A stretch of 12,376 nucleotides of DNA from JBOFLO01 sp051657905. Its GTDB lineage: Bacteria; Patescibacteriota; Gracilibacteria; UBA1369. This document shows, one piece after another, positions 6,164 to 12,376 of the stretch. Each line of letters opens with the position of its first letter. The stretch's first letter is position 1. The notes below the pieces were generated by a model. The model worked only from the letters and a program-made list of their open reading frames with translations. It made no database searches and was not told the origin of the DNA. Where the stretch lies: contig JBOFLO010000036.1 in assembly GCA_051657905.1 (NCBI GenBank), forward strand, positions 1-12,376, in the 5' to 3' direction. Position numbers and translations under genes: made by a program.

Positions 6164-7327
6164 ATGAAAATGAAAAATAAAATTTTGACTGGGGTGGTAT
6201 TAATGGGATTAGCCAGCAGCAGCTTAGTGTTTGCCCAGCCAAGTGGAACACCACCAAATAACAATACTCCAGACGCAACTTTCAACAGTGTTACTGTTGA
6301 TGCGACAATGATTACTGAGGATGGAGAATTAACTAATAAATCCGGGGTGATTGGTGTAAAGGCCATACTTGATGTAGTTGCCAATACTGGAATTAAAACC
6401 GCAGTTGGTTCGTTTGTTAACTCTGGAAGCGGTTACGGTGTTTTTGCCAATGCTGTAGACACAGCGGTTTACGCTTTAACAACTGGAAACAACTACGCCG
6501 GTTTCTTTCGTAATAGTGGAATTGGACCAGCTTTATATGCATTTTCTTCCGCCAATGTAGGTGTACAAGCTTATGGTGGTGGTGCTGGAACTGGTGGTAG
6601 ATTTTCTGCCGCTTCCGGAAATGTAGCTTACTTAGCTACTCCAAATAATTCTGTGGAAGTTAATGGGGCTATTGCACCTACTGTTGCTACAAATCCTTTA
6701 ACAATCGGTGGGGAATGGAGTGGGGATTTCTTGAATCCATCCAATGCTGTTATGTTAACTAGACCTCATGTAAATACTCCAGTTATTGCTGATGGAGCAA
6801 CTGAATCCTATCCACCTGGAATGGGTGACGTCGCTTCTTCTTTTTCTACTAATTGTACAAATACAGGTGGGGAAAGTATTGATGGAATTACCTGTAGATG
6901 GCCGTTGATGGTTAACAATGGTTATTCGATTGTTAGACAAACTGCTACTGCTTTAGAAAGTGTATTGTACATAACTAAAACTGGTAGAATTACTAATCCT
7001 AGTAATCAGTTTGGTGGGGTGGTTAATATCGATGATAATGTTGCAATCAGTGGAGACTTGAGCGTTGGCGGAGTACAAAGACTGGGAGGAATCGAATCAA
7101 ACTCGTCTGTAAATCCATTAGAACTAGGAGCTGTTGGGACGCTTAATGGAGATAAAGTTAAAGTTTTGGATGATTTGATTGTTGAAAGCAATGATCATGG
7201 GTTACTTTCTACAGACTTGGCAAAAGACGCAGATGGATGGTTTACCTGTCCAAATGGTTATTATGCAATTGGTGTGAGAGTTACTTCAACCAATACCGTG
7301 AATGGCTTAAGATGTGCTGAATTATAA
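6164..7327 (+). CDS. Secreted paralogue of the fibre protein, without the S74 domain
   Basis: This 387-aa protein has a signal peptide (1-24, probable cleavage LVFA|QPSG). The mature N-terminus, SGTPPNNNTPDATFNSVTV, mirrors that of the upstream fibre protein. A shorter Gly/Ala-rich stretch (about 60-160) carries related turns such as GVFA, AVYA, ALYA and GVQA. The rest diverges: C231 and C244 flank an Asn/Gly-rich loop, and the C-terminus (about 353-387) is a small module with C362 and C384, reading DADGWFTCPNGYYAIGVRV and ending GLRCAEL. There is no Ser-Lys dyad and no C-terminal coiled coil, so it cannot use the S74 route for trimerisation. It starts 22 nt after the upstream stop with no promoter between. 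It could be a minor fibre subunit, tip or alternative fibre (inference). Confidence 0.85.
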   Translation: MKMKNKILTGVVLMGLASSSLVFAQPSGTPPNNNTPDATFNSVTVDATMITEDGELTNKSGVIGVKAILDVVANTGIKTAVGSFVNSGSGYGVFANAVDTAVYALTTGNNYAGFFRNSGIGPALYAFSSANVGVQAYGGGAGTGGRFSAASGNVAYLATPNNSVEVNGAIAPTVATNPLTIGGEWSGDFLNPSNAVMLTRPHVNTPVIADGATESYPPGMGDVASSFSTNCTNTGGESIDGITCRWPLMVNNGYSIVRQTATALESVLYITKTGRITNPSNQFGGVVNIDDNVAISGDLSVGGVQRLGGIESNSSVNPLELGAVGTLNGDKVKVLDDLIVESNDHGLLSTDLAKDADGWFTCPNGYYAIGVRVTSTNTVNGLRCAEL

Positions 7328-7789
7328 TCCTAAAGACTTACGGATCTCATCGGCCTGGGCAGTGTCCTGGGCCTTTTTTTGTTCTGATTTATTTTCAGTT
7401 TCTAGATCCATCCATTCCTGATAATGCTGTTTAGCCAATTTTTCCAATTGAGGAATATGTTTAGCAGAAAGAAGAGCAAACTTTTGTTTTTCTTCTTCGA
7501 AAATATTCATTAATTCATTAATCTGCTCGATTTTAAGTTTTGGAATAGATTCAATTATTCTTTTCTTTTCTAATTTACTTAAGGAAATTGAGCCGGCTAA
7601 TAATTTTAAAAATTTAGGCTGATCAAATTGCAATTCATGGGCTGGGACAGCAATATTTAAAGTGGCTGGCAGCATAGCACCAAGCTGAAAATTGGCGGGA
7701 GTTTTATCTTCTTCTGGTTCAGCGGCAGAGGGATTTGGATTGGCTGCGGAAGCAGATTGATTTGGGTCGAAATTATTAGAATCTTGCAT
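7322..7789 (-). CDS. Hypothetical soluble helical protein (CPR-type)
   Basis: This 155-aa protein has no signal peptide or membrane segment. The first 35 or so residues are low-complexity (Asn, Ser, Ala, Pro, Glu). A predicted helical core follows from about 56 to 128: FLKLLAGSISLSKLEKKRI, ESIPKLKIEQINELMNIFEEE and a Lys/Gln-rich amphipathic end. The pattern 'L-x-x-L-x-x-I-P-x-L-x-x-x-Q-I-x-E-L-x-x-I-F-E-E-E' recalls small uncharacterised CPR proteins, but I cannot name a family. The C-terminal tail is charged. The gene begins 18 nt after the four-helix membrane protein gene and is probably co-transcribed with it, which suggests a partnership. Its stop overlaps the end of the convergent fibre-operon gene by six bases, and its last codons contain that operon's terminator. 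Confidence 0.8.
   Translation of the reverse strand: MQDSNNFDPNQSASAANPNPSAAEPEEDKTPANFQLGAMLPATLNIAVPAHELQFDQPKFLKLLAGSISLSKLEKKRIIESIPKLKIEQINELMNIFEEEKQKFALLSAKHIPQLEKLAKQHYQEWMDLETENKSEQKKAQDTAQADEIRKSLGL
7352..7380 (+). terminator. Rho-independent terminator of the fibre operon
   Basis: GGCCTGGG (7352-7359) pairs with CCTGGGCC (7366-7373), giving 8 bp with two central G-U pairs and a 6-nt loop, followed directly by seven T (7374-7380). It lies 25 nt after the stop of the 387-aa gene. The whole element is inside the coding end of the convergent gene, whose residues about 137-146 it encodes. Confidence 0.8.
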
Positions 7790-7807
7790 AGATTTTTGCT
7801 TTAACGG

Positions 7808-8467
7808 CTAATGATTTTCCTTAATAGTTTTAAAATAAGAAAGCATACTGAGCAAATAAATTGCCCATAAAACAGCCACTACAACGGTATCATAATATAT
7901 GAAATTGTAAAACTGTTCTGGAATTTCAGTTTGTAATTTGGAGAGATTGCTTAAGAAACTGAAAGGCAAGGCAAATAAAACTAAGAAGAAATAGAACCAA
8001 CTGTATTTTTTGGGATGACGAGCAGCGTGAAACATCAGCAATCCACCCAGTAAAGCGAAAGACCCGACCATTTCCAACAGGTAATTGGAAGAAAGGGTGG
8101 GATCGAATGGTAGCGTGAAAAAAGTTTGAATAAGACGATGTGACTGCATGATATGCAACACTGCCACTAAAGAGAAAAGTAGGAAATAAATTCCGTTTAA
8201 CAGGAAGGCAATTCGAGCTGGAATAAACCAAAAGTTCAATTTTTCAGCCTGCTGAATTTGTGATTCAGGTTTTTTTCGAATTGGTTCGCCTTCGACTGTG
8301 GAATTAGCCGTGGGAGTGGATTTTATCTGTTTTTGCAAACGAGCTAAATGGCCGGCTTTAAGCGGCTTAGTTTGATGAAGTCTAATAGCGGTTTCTACTT
8401 TTAAACGGCTGGTAGAGCGAGTGCTAGGGCGTTTGCCGGATGTTTTTTTAAGTGGTTCCTTAGGCAT
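7808..8467 (-). CDS. Hypothetical four-helix integral membrane protein with basic N-terminal tail
   Basis: This 219-aa protein has a 75-residue, strongly basic N-terminal tail (for example KEPLKKTSGKRPSTRSTSR) with no hydrophobic segments. Four predicted transmembrane helices follow at about 85-107, 130-148, 155-176 and 190-212. The tail is probably cytoplasmic, which with four helices places both ends inside. No catalytic motif is visible; a conserved-looking HAARHPKKY lies in the short loop after helix 2. I do not recognise the family. It is the first gene of a two-gene minus-strand unit and diverges from the comF-like gene across 104 bp. It ends in the only TAG stop in the window. It could recruit the soluble helical protein encoded downstream to the membrane (inference). 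Confidence 0.8.
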   Translation of the reverse strand: MPKEPLKKTSGKRPSTRSTSRLKVETAIRLHQTKPLKAGHLARLQKQIKSTPTANSTVEGEPIRKKPESQIQQAEKLNFWFIPARIAFLLNGIYFLLFSLVAVLHIMQSHRLIQTFFTLPFDPTLSSNYLLEMVGSFALLGGLLMFHAARHPKKYSWFYFFLVLFALPFSFLSNLSKLQTEIPEQFYNFIYYDTVVVAVLWAIYLLSMLSYFKTIKENH

Positions 8468-8571
8468 GAAAAGCTTGTGAATTTAAGGATTATTTTAATT
8501 TTGATTAATAGTCGAAGTTTAGGCTGATTCTAGCAAAGTTACCTGAATATCTCTAGTTTTTATTTTAAAAG
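8468..8571. other. Divergent intergenic region without a clear promoter
   Basis: This 104-bp AT-rich gap separates two divergent genes and must hold start signals for both. I found only weak candidates: GTTACC (8538-8543) with TATTTT (8561-8566) on the plus strand, which would give a nearly leaderless transcript, and TATTAA (complement of 8505-8510) on the minus strand without a -35. No operator-like palindrome was seen. Confidence 0.35.
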
Positions 8572-9303
8572 ATGTTGGAATATAAATTGACAAAAAAGTT
8601 ATTAGACCTACTGTTTCCCAATTACTGCCTGCAATGTAAAAAGCTGGATTGGCTGATTTGTTCAGACTGTTTGCGAAAGGAAAAAATTCAGAGACCGAAT
8701 ATTTGTCCATATTGTTTGGAGCAGTCACCGCTTGGGCTGAGTTGTGAGGAATGTTTGGCGGAAAATTCAGCAAGGATGGATGGCTTGTTTTATTTACAGT
8801 TTTATAGGGAAAAGTCAGTTTTGATTAAAGCATTGTTTGAATTGAAGTACGAGTTTAGAAAGGGATTTGCGGAGGTGCTTGGGGAAGAAATGATTAGATT
8901 CTGGAAGGAGTTTTTGATGAAATGGAGCGAAAGGGAAAATTTAGGAGTGATATGTTTGATGCCTATGCATGAGAGGAAATTGAAGAAGCGAGGATTTAAT
9001 CAGATGGAATTGATATGGGAGGGTATGGTGAAAAAAATGCCGGGGATGGGAGGTTGGAGGAGGGATTTGTTGATAAAGTCGAAAAATACTAAGGCGCAAA
9101 TGAGTTTGGGGGCAGAGGAGAGGAAAATAAATGCGGAGGGAAGTTTGGGAGTGAGTAGTTTTGAGGAGATGCCGGAAAAAGTTTTGATTATGGATGATAT
9201 TGGAACTAGTTTGAGTACACTTAATGAGGCAAGTAAAGTTCTGAAAGCGGCGGGTGTACAAAAAGTTTATGCACTTGTATTGGCAAGGCAAATTTTGGAA
9301 TAA
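8572..9303 (+). CDS. comF: ComF-family phosphoribosyltransferase-like protein
   Basis: This 243-aa protein matches the usual ComF/GntX length and layout. An N-terminal zinc-ribbon-like part has cysteine pairs C19/C22, C30/C33, C45/C48 and C58/C61. LKYEFRKGFAEVLGEEM follows in the expected place. The family signatures PMHERKLKKRGFNQ (131-144) and KNTKAQMSLGAEER (171-184) are clear. The PRPP-binding strand is VLIMDDIGTSLSTL (204-217). In most family members this loop reads DDxxTTGxT; here the TTG is TSL, so the loop glycine is missing. ComF proteins are required for DNA uptake in several naturally competent bacteria, by an unclear mechanism. No other competence gene is nearby. It is followed after 63 nt by a glycosyltransferase gene with its own possible promoter. 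Family assignment is firm; PRPP binding is doubtful. Confidence 0.9.
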   Translation: MLEYKLTKKLLDLLFPNYCLQCKKLDWLICSDCLRKEKIQRPNICPYCLEQSPLGLSCEECLAENSARMDGLFYLQFYREKSVLIKALFELKYEFRKGFAEVLGEEMIRFWKEFLMKWSERENLGVICLMPMHERKLKKRGFNQMELIWEGMVKKMPGMGGWRRDLLIKSKNTKAQMSLGAEERKINAEGSLGVSSFEEMPEKVLIMDDIGTSLSTLNEASKVLKAAGVQKVYALVLARQILE

Positions 9304-9319
9304 AGCTTGGTTTTTGGCC

Positions 9320-9348
9320 TTGATATTGCTATAGTTTGCTCTTAGAAA
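9320..9348 (+). promoter_or_regulatory. Possible promoter for the glycosyltransferase gene
   Basis: TTGATA (9320-9325) and TAGAAA (9343-9348) are separated by 17 bp, with the ATG 18 nt further on at 9367. The -35 matches five of six consensus bases and the -10 four of six. It is plausible, but read-through from comF is also possible because no terminator is seen between them. Confidence 0.45.
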
Positions 9349-9366
9349 ATATGGTTTAAAGCTGCT

Positions 9367-10521
9367 ATGCGAATAGGAATTGATGCCTCCAGATACAAAA
9401 TAAATGAACCGACGGGAGTGGAATGGTATAGCTATCATTTATTGAATCATTTGATTCCACTATTGGGGCGAATTCATGATCATGAAGTGGTGATTTTTGC
9501 CAATGAGAGTTTTAAAAATGGGAAAGTGAAATTTCCTGTTGAATTGCCTTTTAATGTGCGTTTGGAAATTGTGGAGAGGGAGAAGCATTGGACGCAGATT
9601 GGGTTGTTGAAGGCGTTAAAAAAAGAGCGCATTGATTTACTGTTTGTGCCATCGCATATTGCTCCCCTGCTGTATGGCGGGAAATTGGTGACGACGATAC
9701 ATGATATAGCTTTTAGAATCCCGGAGTTGAAAAAAAGTTATGGATTTAAGGAGAGAATGTTTTTGAGTTTGACTACGGCCTGGATGGTTTTGCGGGCTAA
9801 GAAAGTTATAGTGCCGAGCGAAGCGACGGCTGAGGATGTGGAAAAATATTATGGGGGGAAAAATAAGTTGAGGGTGATTTATCATGGGGGGCCGGAGCGA
9901 AGCGGCGAGAATAATCCCCTGCTTTTGAAGTGGAAAACTGCTGAGGAGAATGAGTTGAATAAAAAGTTTGTTATAGATAAGTCCAATCAAATGATGTTGT
10001 TTGTGGGTAGAATTGAATTGAAGAAGAATTTACTGAGAGTGGTTGATGCTTTTGCTAAGTTTCATCAGAAGCATAATAATTGGAAATTGGTGCTTGCTGG
10101 TAAGGATGGATTTGGAGCGAATTTAATCAAAGATAAAGTTACTGAATTAGGATTGCTGGGAAAAGTTATTTTTAGCGGATATATAAAGGAGAGAGAAAAA
10201 CAATATTTGTTAAGCCGAGCTGACTTTCTAGTATTCCCCTCGCTATATGAAGGTTTTGGTTTGCCGATTTTGGAGGCTTTTGCTTTTAGGAAACCTGTGC
10301 TGACTTCTGCCGTTAGTTCAATGCCGGAAGTGGCGGGTGAGGCTGCTTATTTGGTTAATGCAGATTCGACTGAGGAGATATATCAAGGTATGATTAAATT
10401 AGCTGAGAACGAAAGTTACAGGAAAAAGTTAGCTGAAAAAATGGAAAAACAATTGGAGAAATTCGATTGGCAAAAAAGCGCGGAGCAGACTTTGGAAGTG
10501 CTAATGGAAAGTTTAAAGTAA
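9367..10521 (+). CDS. GT4-family glycosyltransferase (GT-B fold)
   Basis: This 384-aa protein is typical of family 4 retaining glycosyltransferases that use nucleotide sugars at the inner membrane or in the cytoplasm. The N-terminal Rossmann domain begins MRIGIDASRY, with the Gly-rich acceptor loop EPTGVEWY, then LLFVPSHIAPLLYGG and TTIHDIAF (H112). The C-terminal donor domain carries LFVGRIELKKN (211-221), with R215 and K220 at the usual diphosphate-binding positions, then VIFSGYIKEREKQYLLSRAD. The E-x7-E motif is EGFGLPILE (E295, E303), followed by SSMPEVAGEAAYLVN. There are no transmembrane segments. The product is probably a mannosyl- or glucosyltransferase making a surface glycan, but the sugar and acceptor cannot be read from the sequence. 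It is followed by the acetyltransferase gene after 40 nt. Confidence 0.93.
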   Translation: MRIGIDASRYKINEPTGVEWYSYHLLNHLIPLLGRIHDHEVVIFANESFKNGKVKFPVELPFNVRLEIVEREKHWTQIGLLKALKKERIDLLFVPSHIAPLLYGGKLVTTIHDIAFRIPELKKSYGFKERMFLSLTTAWMVLRAKKVIVPSEATAEDVEKYYGGKNKLRVIYHGGPERSGENNPLLLKWKTAEENELNKKFVIDKSNQMMLFVGRIELKKNLLRVVDAFAKFHQKHNNWKLVLAGKDGFGANLIKDKVTELGLLGKVIFSGYIKEREKQYLLSRADFLVFPSLYEGFGLPILEAFAFRKPVLTSAVSSMPEVAGEAAYLVNADSTEEIYQGMIKLAENESYRKKLAEKMEKQLEKFDWQKSAEQTLEVLMESLK

Positions 10522-10561
10522 GTGTGTTAAAAATTTATCTAGGTTAATTATTTTATATTTT

Positions 10562-11086
10562 ATGGAATTAAAAGGAGAAAGAATTAAGTTAAGAACACTC
10601 AAACCGGGAGATGAAATTGATATTTATAGAAATATTCAGGATCAAAAAATCGCTCTTTATATGCCAATTATTCCTTGGCCATATACTCAGGTGGATGCGA
10701 AATACTATGTTTATGAAAAAGCATTGAAGGGTGATTCAATTGTTTTTGGAATTGAGTTGGACGATGAAATAATTGGAACAATTGCTCTTACTCAAATTGC
10801 TCAGGAGGCCATGAATGCGGAAATTGGTTATTGGATTGGTGTAAAATTTAGAAGACAAGGAATTTTAACTGAAGCGATTAAATTGGTGTTGGACTATGCT
10901 TTTAAGGAATTAAATTTAGTGAAAATTTATGGAAGAGTTTTAAGTCCGAATAATGCCTCACAAAGCGCATTGAGTAAATTTGGATTTCAAATTGAAGGAA
11001 GACAAATGCAACAAGTGCGTAGATTTGGCGTGTGGATGGATGTTGTATGGTTTGGTCTTTTTAATGAGGATTACTACAAACAATAA
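10562..11086 (+). CDS. GNAT-family N-acetyltransferase (RimJ/RimL-like)
   Basis: This 174-aa protein has the length and pattern of the RimJ/RimL type of Gcn5-related acetyltransferases. The N-terminus ELKGERIKLRTLKPGDE is the usual first strand and helix. FGIELDDEIIGTIAL (62-76) and EIGYWIG (87-93) form the central sheet, and RRQGILTEAI (97-106) is the acetyl-CoA pyrophosphate loop, a variant of R/Q-x-x-G-x-G/A with Leu102 in the final position. SPNNASQSALSKFGFQIEG (128-146) is the typical C-terminal motif with the conserved Asn and the K-x-G-F turn. Acetyl-CoA is the donor; the acceptor could be a protein N-terminus, an amino sugar or an antibiotic and cannot be inferred. It lies only 2 nt before the 6-phosphogluconate dehydrogenase gene, so the two are probably translated from one transcript. 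Confidence 0.9.
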   Translation: MELKGERIKLRTLKPGDEIDIYRNIQDQKIALYMPIIPWPYTQVDAKYYVYEKALKGDSIVFGIELDDEIIGTIALTQIAQEAMNAEIGYWIGVKFRRQGILTEAIKLVLDYAFKELNLVKIYGRVLSPNNASQSALSKFGFQIEGRQMQQVRRFGVWMDVVWFGLFNEDYYKQ

Positions 11087-11088
11087 AA

Positions 11089-12376
11089 ATGAGTGAAAAA
11101 AAATTTCAAATTGGAGTGATTGGGCTAGGGGTAATGGGAGCTAATTTAGCGAGAAATTTTGCCAGCAAGGGCTTTGATACTTTGGTTTTTAATAGGACTT
11201 TTGCTAAGACTGAGGAATTTTTGAAGGAATTTGGCGGTGAGGAAAGTAAGTTAGAAGGCGTTAAGAGTTTAGAGGAATTAGTGAATGGTTTAGCTAAGCC
11301 GAGAAAAATTTTATTGATGGTGCAGGCGGGGTCAGCAGTAGATGAAGTTATGATTTCTTTGAGTGGCTTGTTGGAAAAAGGAGATATTATTATTGATGGG
11401 GGAAATTCTTTCTATCATGACAGTCAAAGACGATTTAAATTAGCAGCTGAAAAAGGTTTGGAGTTTGTTGGGATGGGAGTTTCTGGGGGCGAGGAAGGTG
11501 CTTTAAATGGGCCTAGTTTGATGCCAGGTTGTTCGGTGCAGGCATGGAGTGAGTTGAAACCGTTTTTAGAGAAGGTGGCGGCTAGAGATTTTGGTGGAAA
11601 GGCTTGTGTGAGTAGAATTGGTGAGGGAGGAGCCGGGCATTTTGTAAAAATGGTACATAATGGAATTGAGTATGGAATTATGCAATTGATTGCTGAAACC
11701 TATCAATTAATGAAAATGGCTGGACTAGGAAATGATGAGATAGCTAAGCAATATGAGCAATTGGAAAAAAGTAAAATTGCTGGTTTTTTGACTGAGATTA
11801 CGGCAAAGGTATTAAGGAAAAGAACGGCCGAGGGAGAATTTCTGATTGATGTGATTTTAGATAAAGCAGCCCAAAAAGGGACAGGGGCTTGGACTGCGGT
11901 GGAAGGACTTAATCATGGTGTTCCAGTTTCCTCTATTAGCGAAGCTGTTTTAGCCCGTTCACTTTCCTCTTTTAAGAATATGCGGGTTGAGATGGAAGAA
12001 ATGTATGGAGATTTTTCTCCAGGAAAATTTGTAAAGAAAAATTGGAATTTAGAAAAAGTTTTATTGGCGGGTATGACAATTATATATGCTCAGGGTTGGC
12101 ATTTGATAAAAGAAGTTTCTGATAAGCAGAAATGGGGTGTGCAATTGGCCGAGACGGCCAGAATTTGGCAAGGGGGTTGTATTATTCGTTCTAAACTGTT
12201 AGTTGAGTTTGCCAAAATGTTGGATGGGGAAAATTTGTTGTTGAATAAAAATAGTAAGGAATTGCTTTGGGAAAGTGGTGGGGATTTGAGGGTGATGGTT
12301 TTGGAAGCGGTGGAGAATGGGGTCGCGGTTCCGGTGGCGGCGGGGAGTTTGGGGTATTTTGATGGGATGAAGGTGG
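11089..12376 (+). CDS. gnd: 6-phosphogluconate dehydrogenase, decarboxylating (3' end outside window)
   Basis: The frame is open from the ATG at 11089 to the window end, giving 429 residues of an enzyme usually about 470-480 aa long. It oxidatively decarboxylates 6-phosphogluconate to ribulose 5-phosphate with NAD(P)+. Motifs in order: dinucleotide fold GLGVMG (12-17) and NRT (35-37), the latter typical of NADP binding; LLMVQAGSAVD; IIDGGNS (101-107); VSGGEEGALNGPSLMPG (131-147); the active-site block GHFVKMVHNGIEYG with K187, H190, N191 and E194; and AQKGTGAWTA (261-270), retaining the substrate-binding K263 and T265. Two positions differ from the family norm: GTGKW is GTGAW (A267), and WRGGCIIRS is WQGGCIIRS (Q361). 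The last segment, with the QRDYFG motif, lies beyond the window. It starts 2 nt after the acetyltransferase stop. It indicates at least part of the pentose phosphate pathway. Confidence 0.95.
   Translation, partial: MSEKKFQIGVIGLGVMGANLARNFASKGFDTLVFNRTFAKTEEFLKEFGGEESKLEGVKSLEELVNGLAKPRKILLMVQAGSAVDEVMISLSGLLEKGDIIIDGGNSFYHDSQRRFKLAAEKGLEFVGMGVSGGEEGALNGPSLMPGCSVQAWSELKPFLEKVAARDFGGKACVSRIGEGGAGHFVKMVHNGIEYGIMQLIAETYQLMKMAGLGNDEIAKQYEQLEKSKIAGFLTEITAKVLRKRTAEGEFLIDVILDKAAQKGTGAWTAVEGLNHGVPVSSISEAVLARSLSSFKNMRVEMEEMYGDFSPGKFVKKNWNLEKVLLAGMTIIYAQGWHLIKEVSDKQKWGVQLAETARIWQGGCIIRSKLLVEFAKMLDGENLLLNKNSKELLWESGGDLRVMVLEAVENGVAVPVAAGSLGYFDGMKV

Noticed and set aside
8519..8773. Minus-strand open frame of 84 codons over the start of comF
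   Set aside because: It overlaps the zinc-ribbon coding region of comF and the intergenic gap, and has no supporting motif.
8941..9438. Minus-strand open frame of 165 codons across comF and the glycosyltransferase start
   Set aside because: It is antisense to two well-supported genes and its translation is a low-quality Ser/His/Phe/Gln mixture with no recognisable motif.
1..12376. TGA=Gly genetic code as in Gracilibacteria/SR1
   Set aside because: No in-frame TGA occurs in any gene and all proteins are full length under the standard code.

Overview
This AT-rich window has ATG starts, mostly TAA stops and no recognisable Shine-Dalgarno sequences. Its gene families suggest a Candidate Phyla Radiation (Patescibacteria) genome: a bipartite membrane-anchored protein with an unusual N-terminal alpha/beta domain, Gly-rich surface fibre proteins with an S74 auto-chaperone, PKD proteins, and small hypothetical proteins next to ComF. 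The standard code fits throughout. No TGA occurs in frame or as a stop, so a TGA=Gly (Gracilibacteria/SR1) code is not supported. The lineage is inferred from gene style, not from a marker gene.

Layout. (1) 2-1991: the tail of one gene, then a 599-aa single-pass membrane protein whose stop codon lies inside a 28-bp perfect inverted repeat. (2) 2038-7380, a cell-surface block: a sigma70-type promoter drives a secreted protein with three PKD-like repeats; a small lipoprotein lies on the opposite strand; a second strong promoter drives a 683-aa secreted Gly-rich fibre-like protein ending in a Peptidase_S74 domain and coiled coil, followed 22 nt later by a 387-aa paralogue that shares its N-terminus but lacks S74. 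A hairpin plus T-tract terminator ends this pair, and it lies inside the 3' end of the convergent gene. (3) 7322-8467, minus strand: two hypothetical genes, one four-helix membrane protein and one soluble helical protein. (4) 8572-12376, plus strand: a ComF-like phosphoribosyltransferase-fold protein, a GT4 glycosyltransferase, a GNAT acetyltransferase, and a 6-phosphogluconate dehydrogenase that runs off the window end.

How the genes may work together. The PKD protein, lipoprotein and two fibre-like proteins all carry export signals and probably build or decorate the cell surface, as expected for an episymbiotic lifestyle (inference). The S74 domain predicts a homotrimeric fibre that releases its C-terminal chaperone after folding. 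The downstream genes look like housekeeping and glycan functions with little apparent connection to the surface block. No RNA genes, CRISPR arrays, insertion sequences or attachment sites were seen. All intergenic gaps are under about 175 bp.
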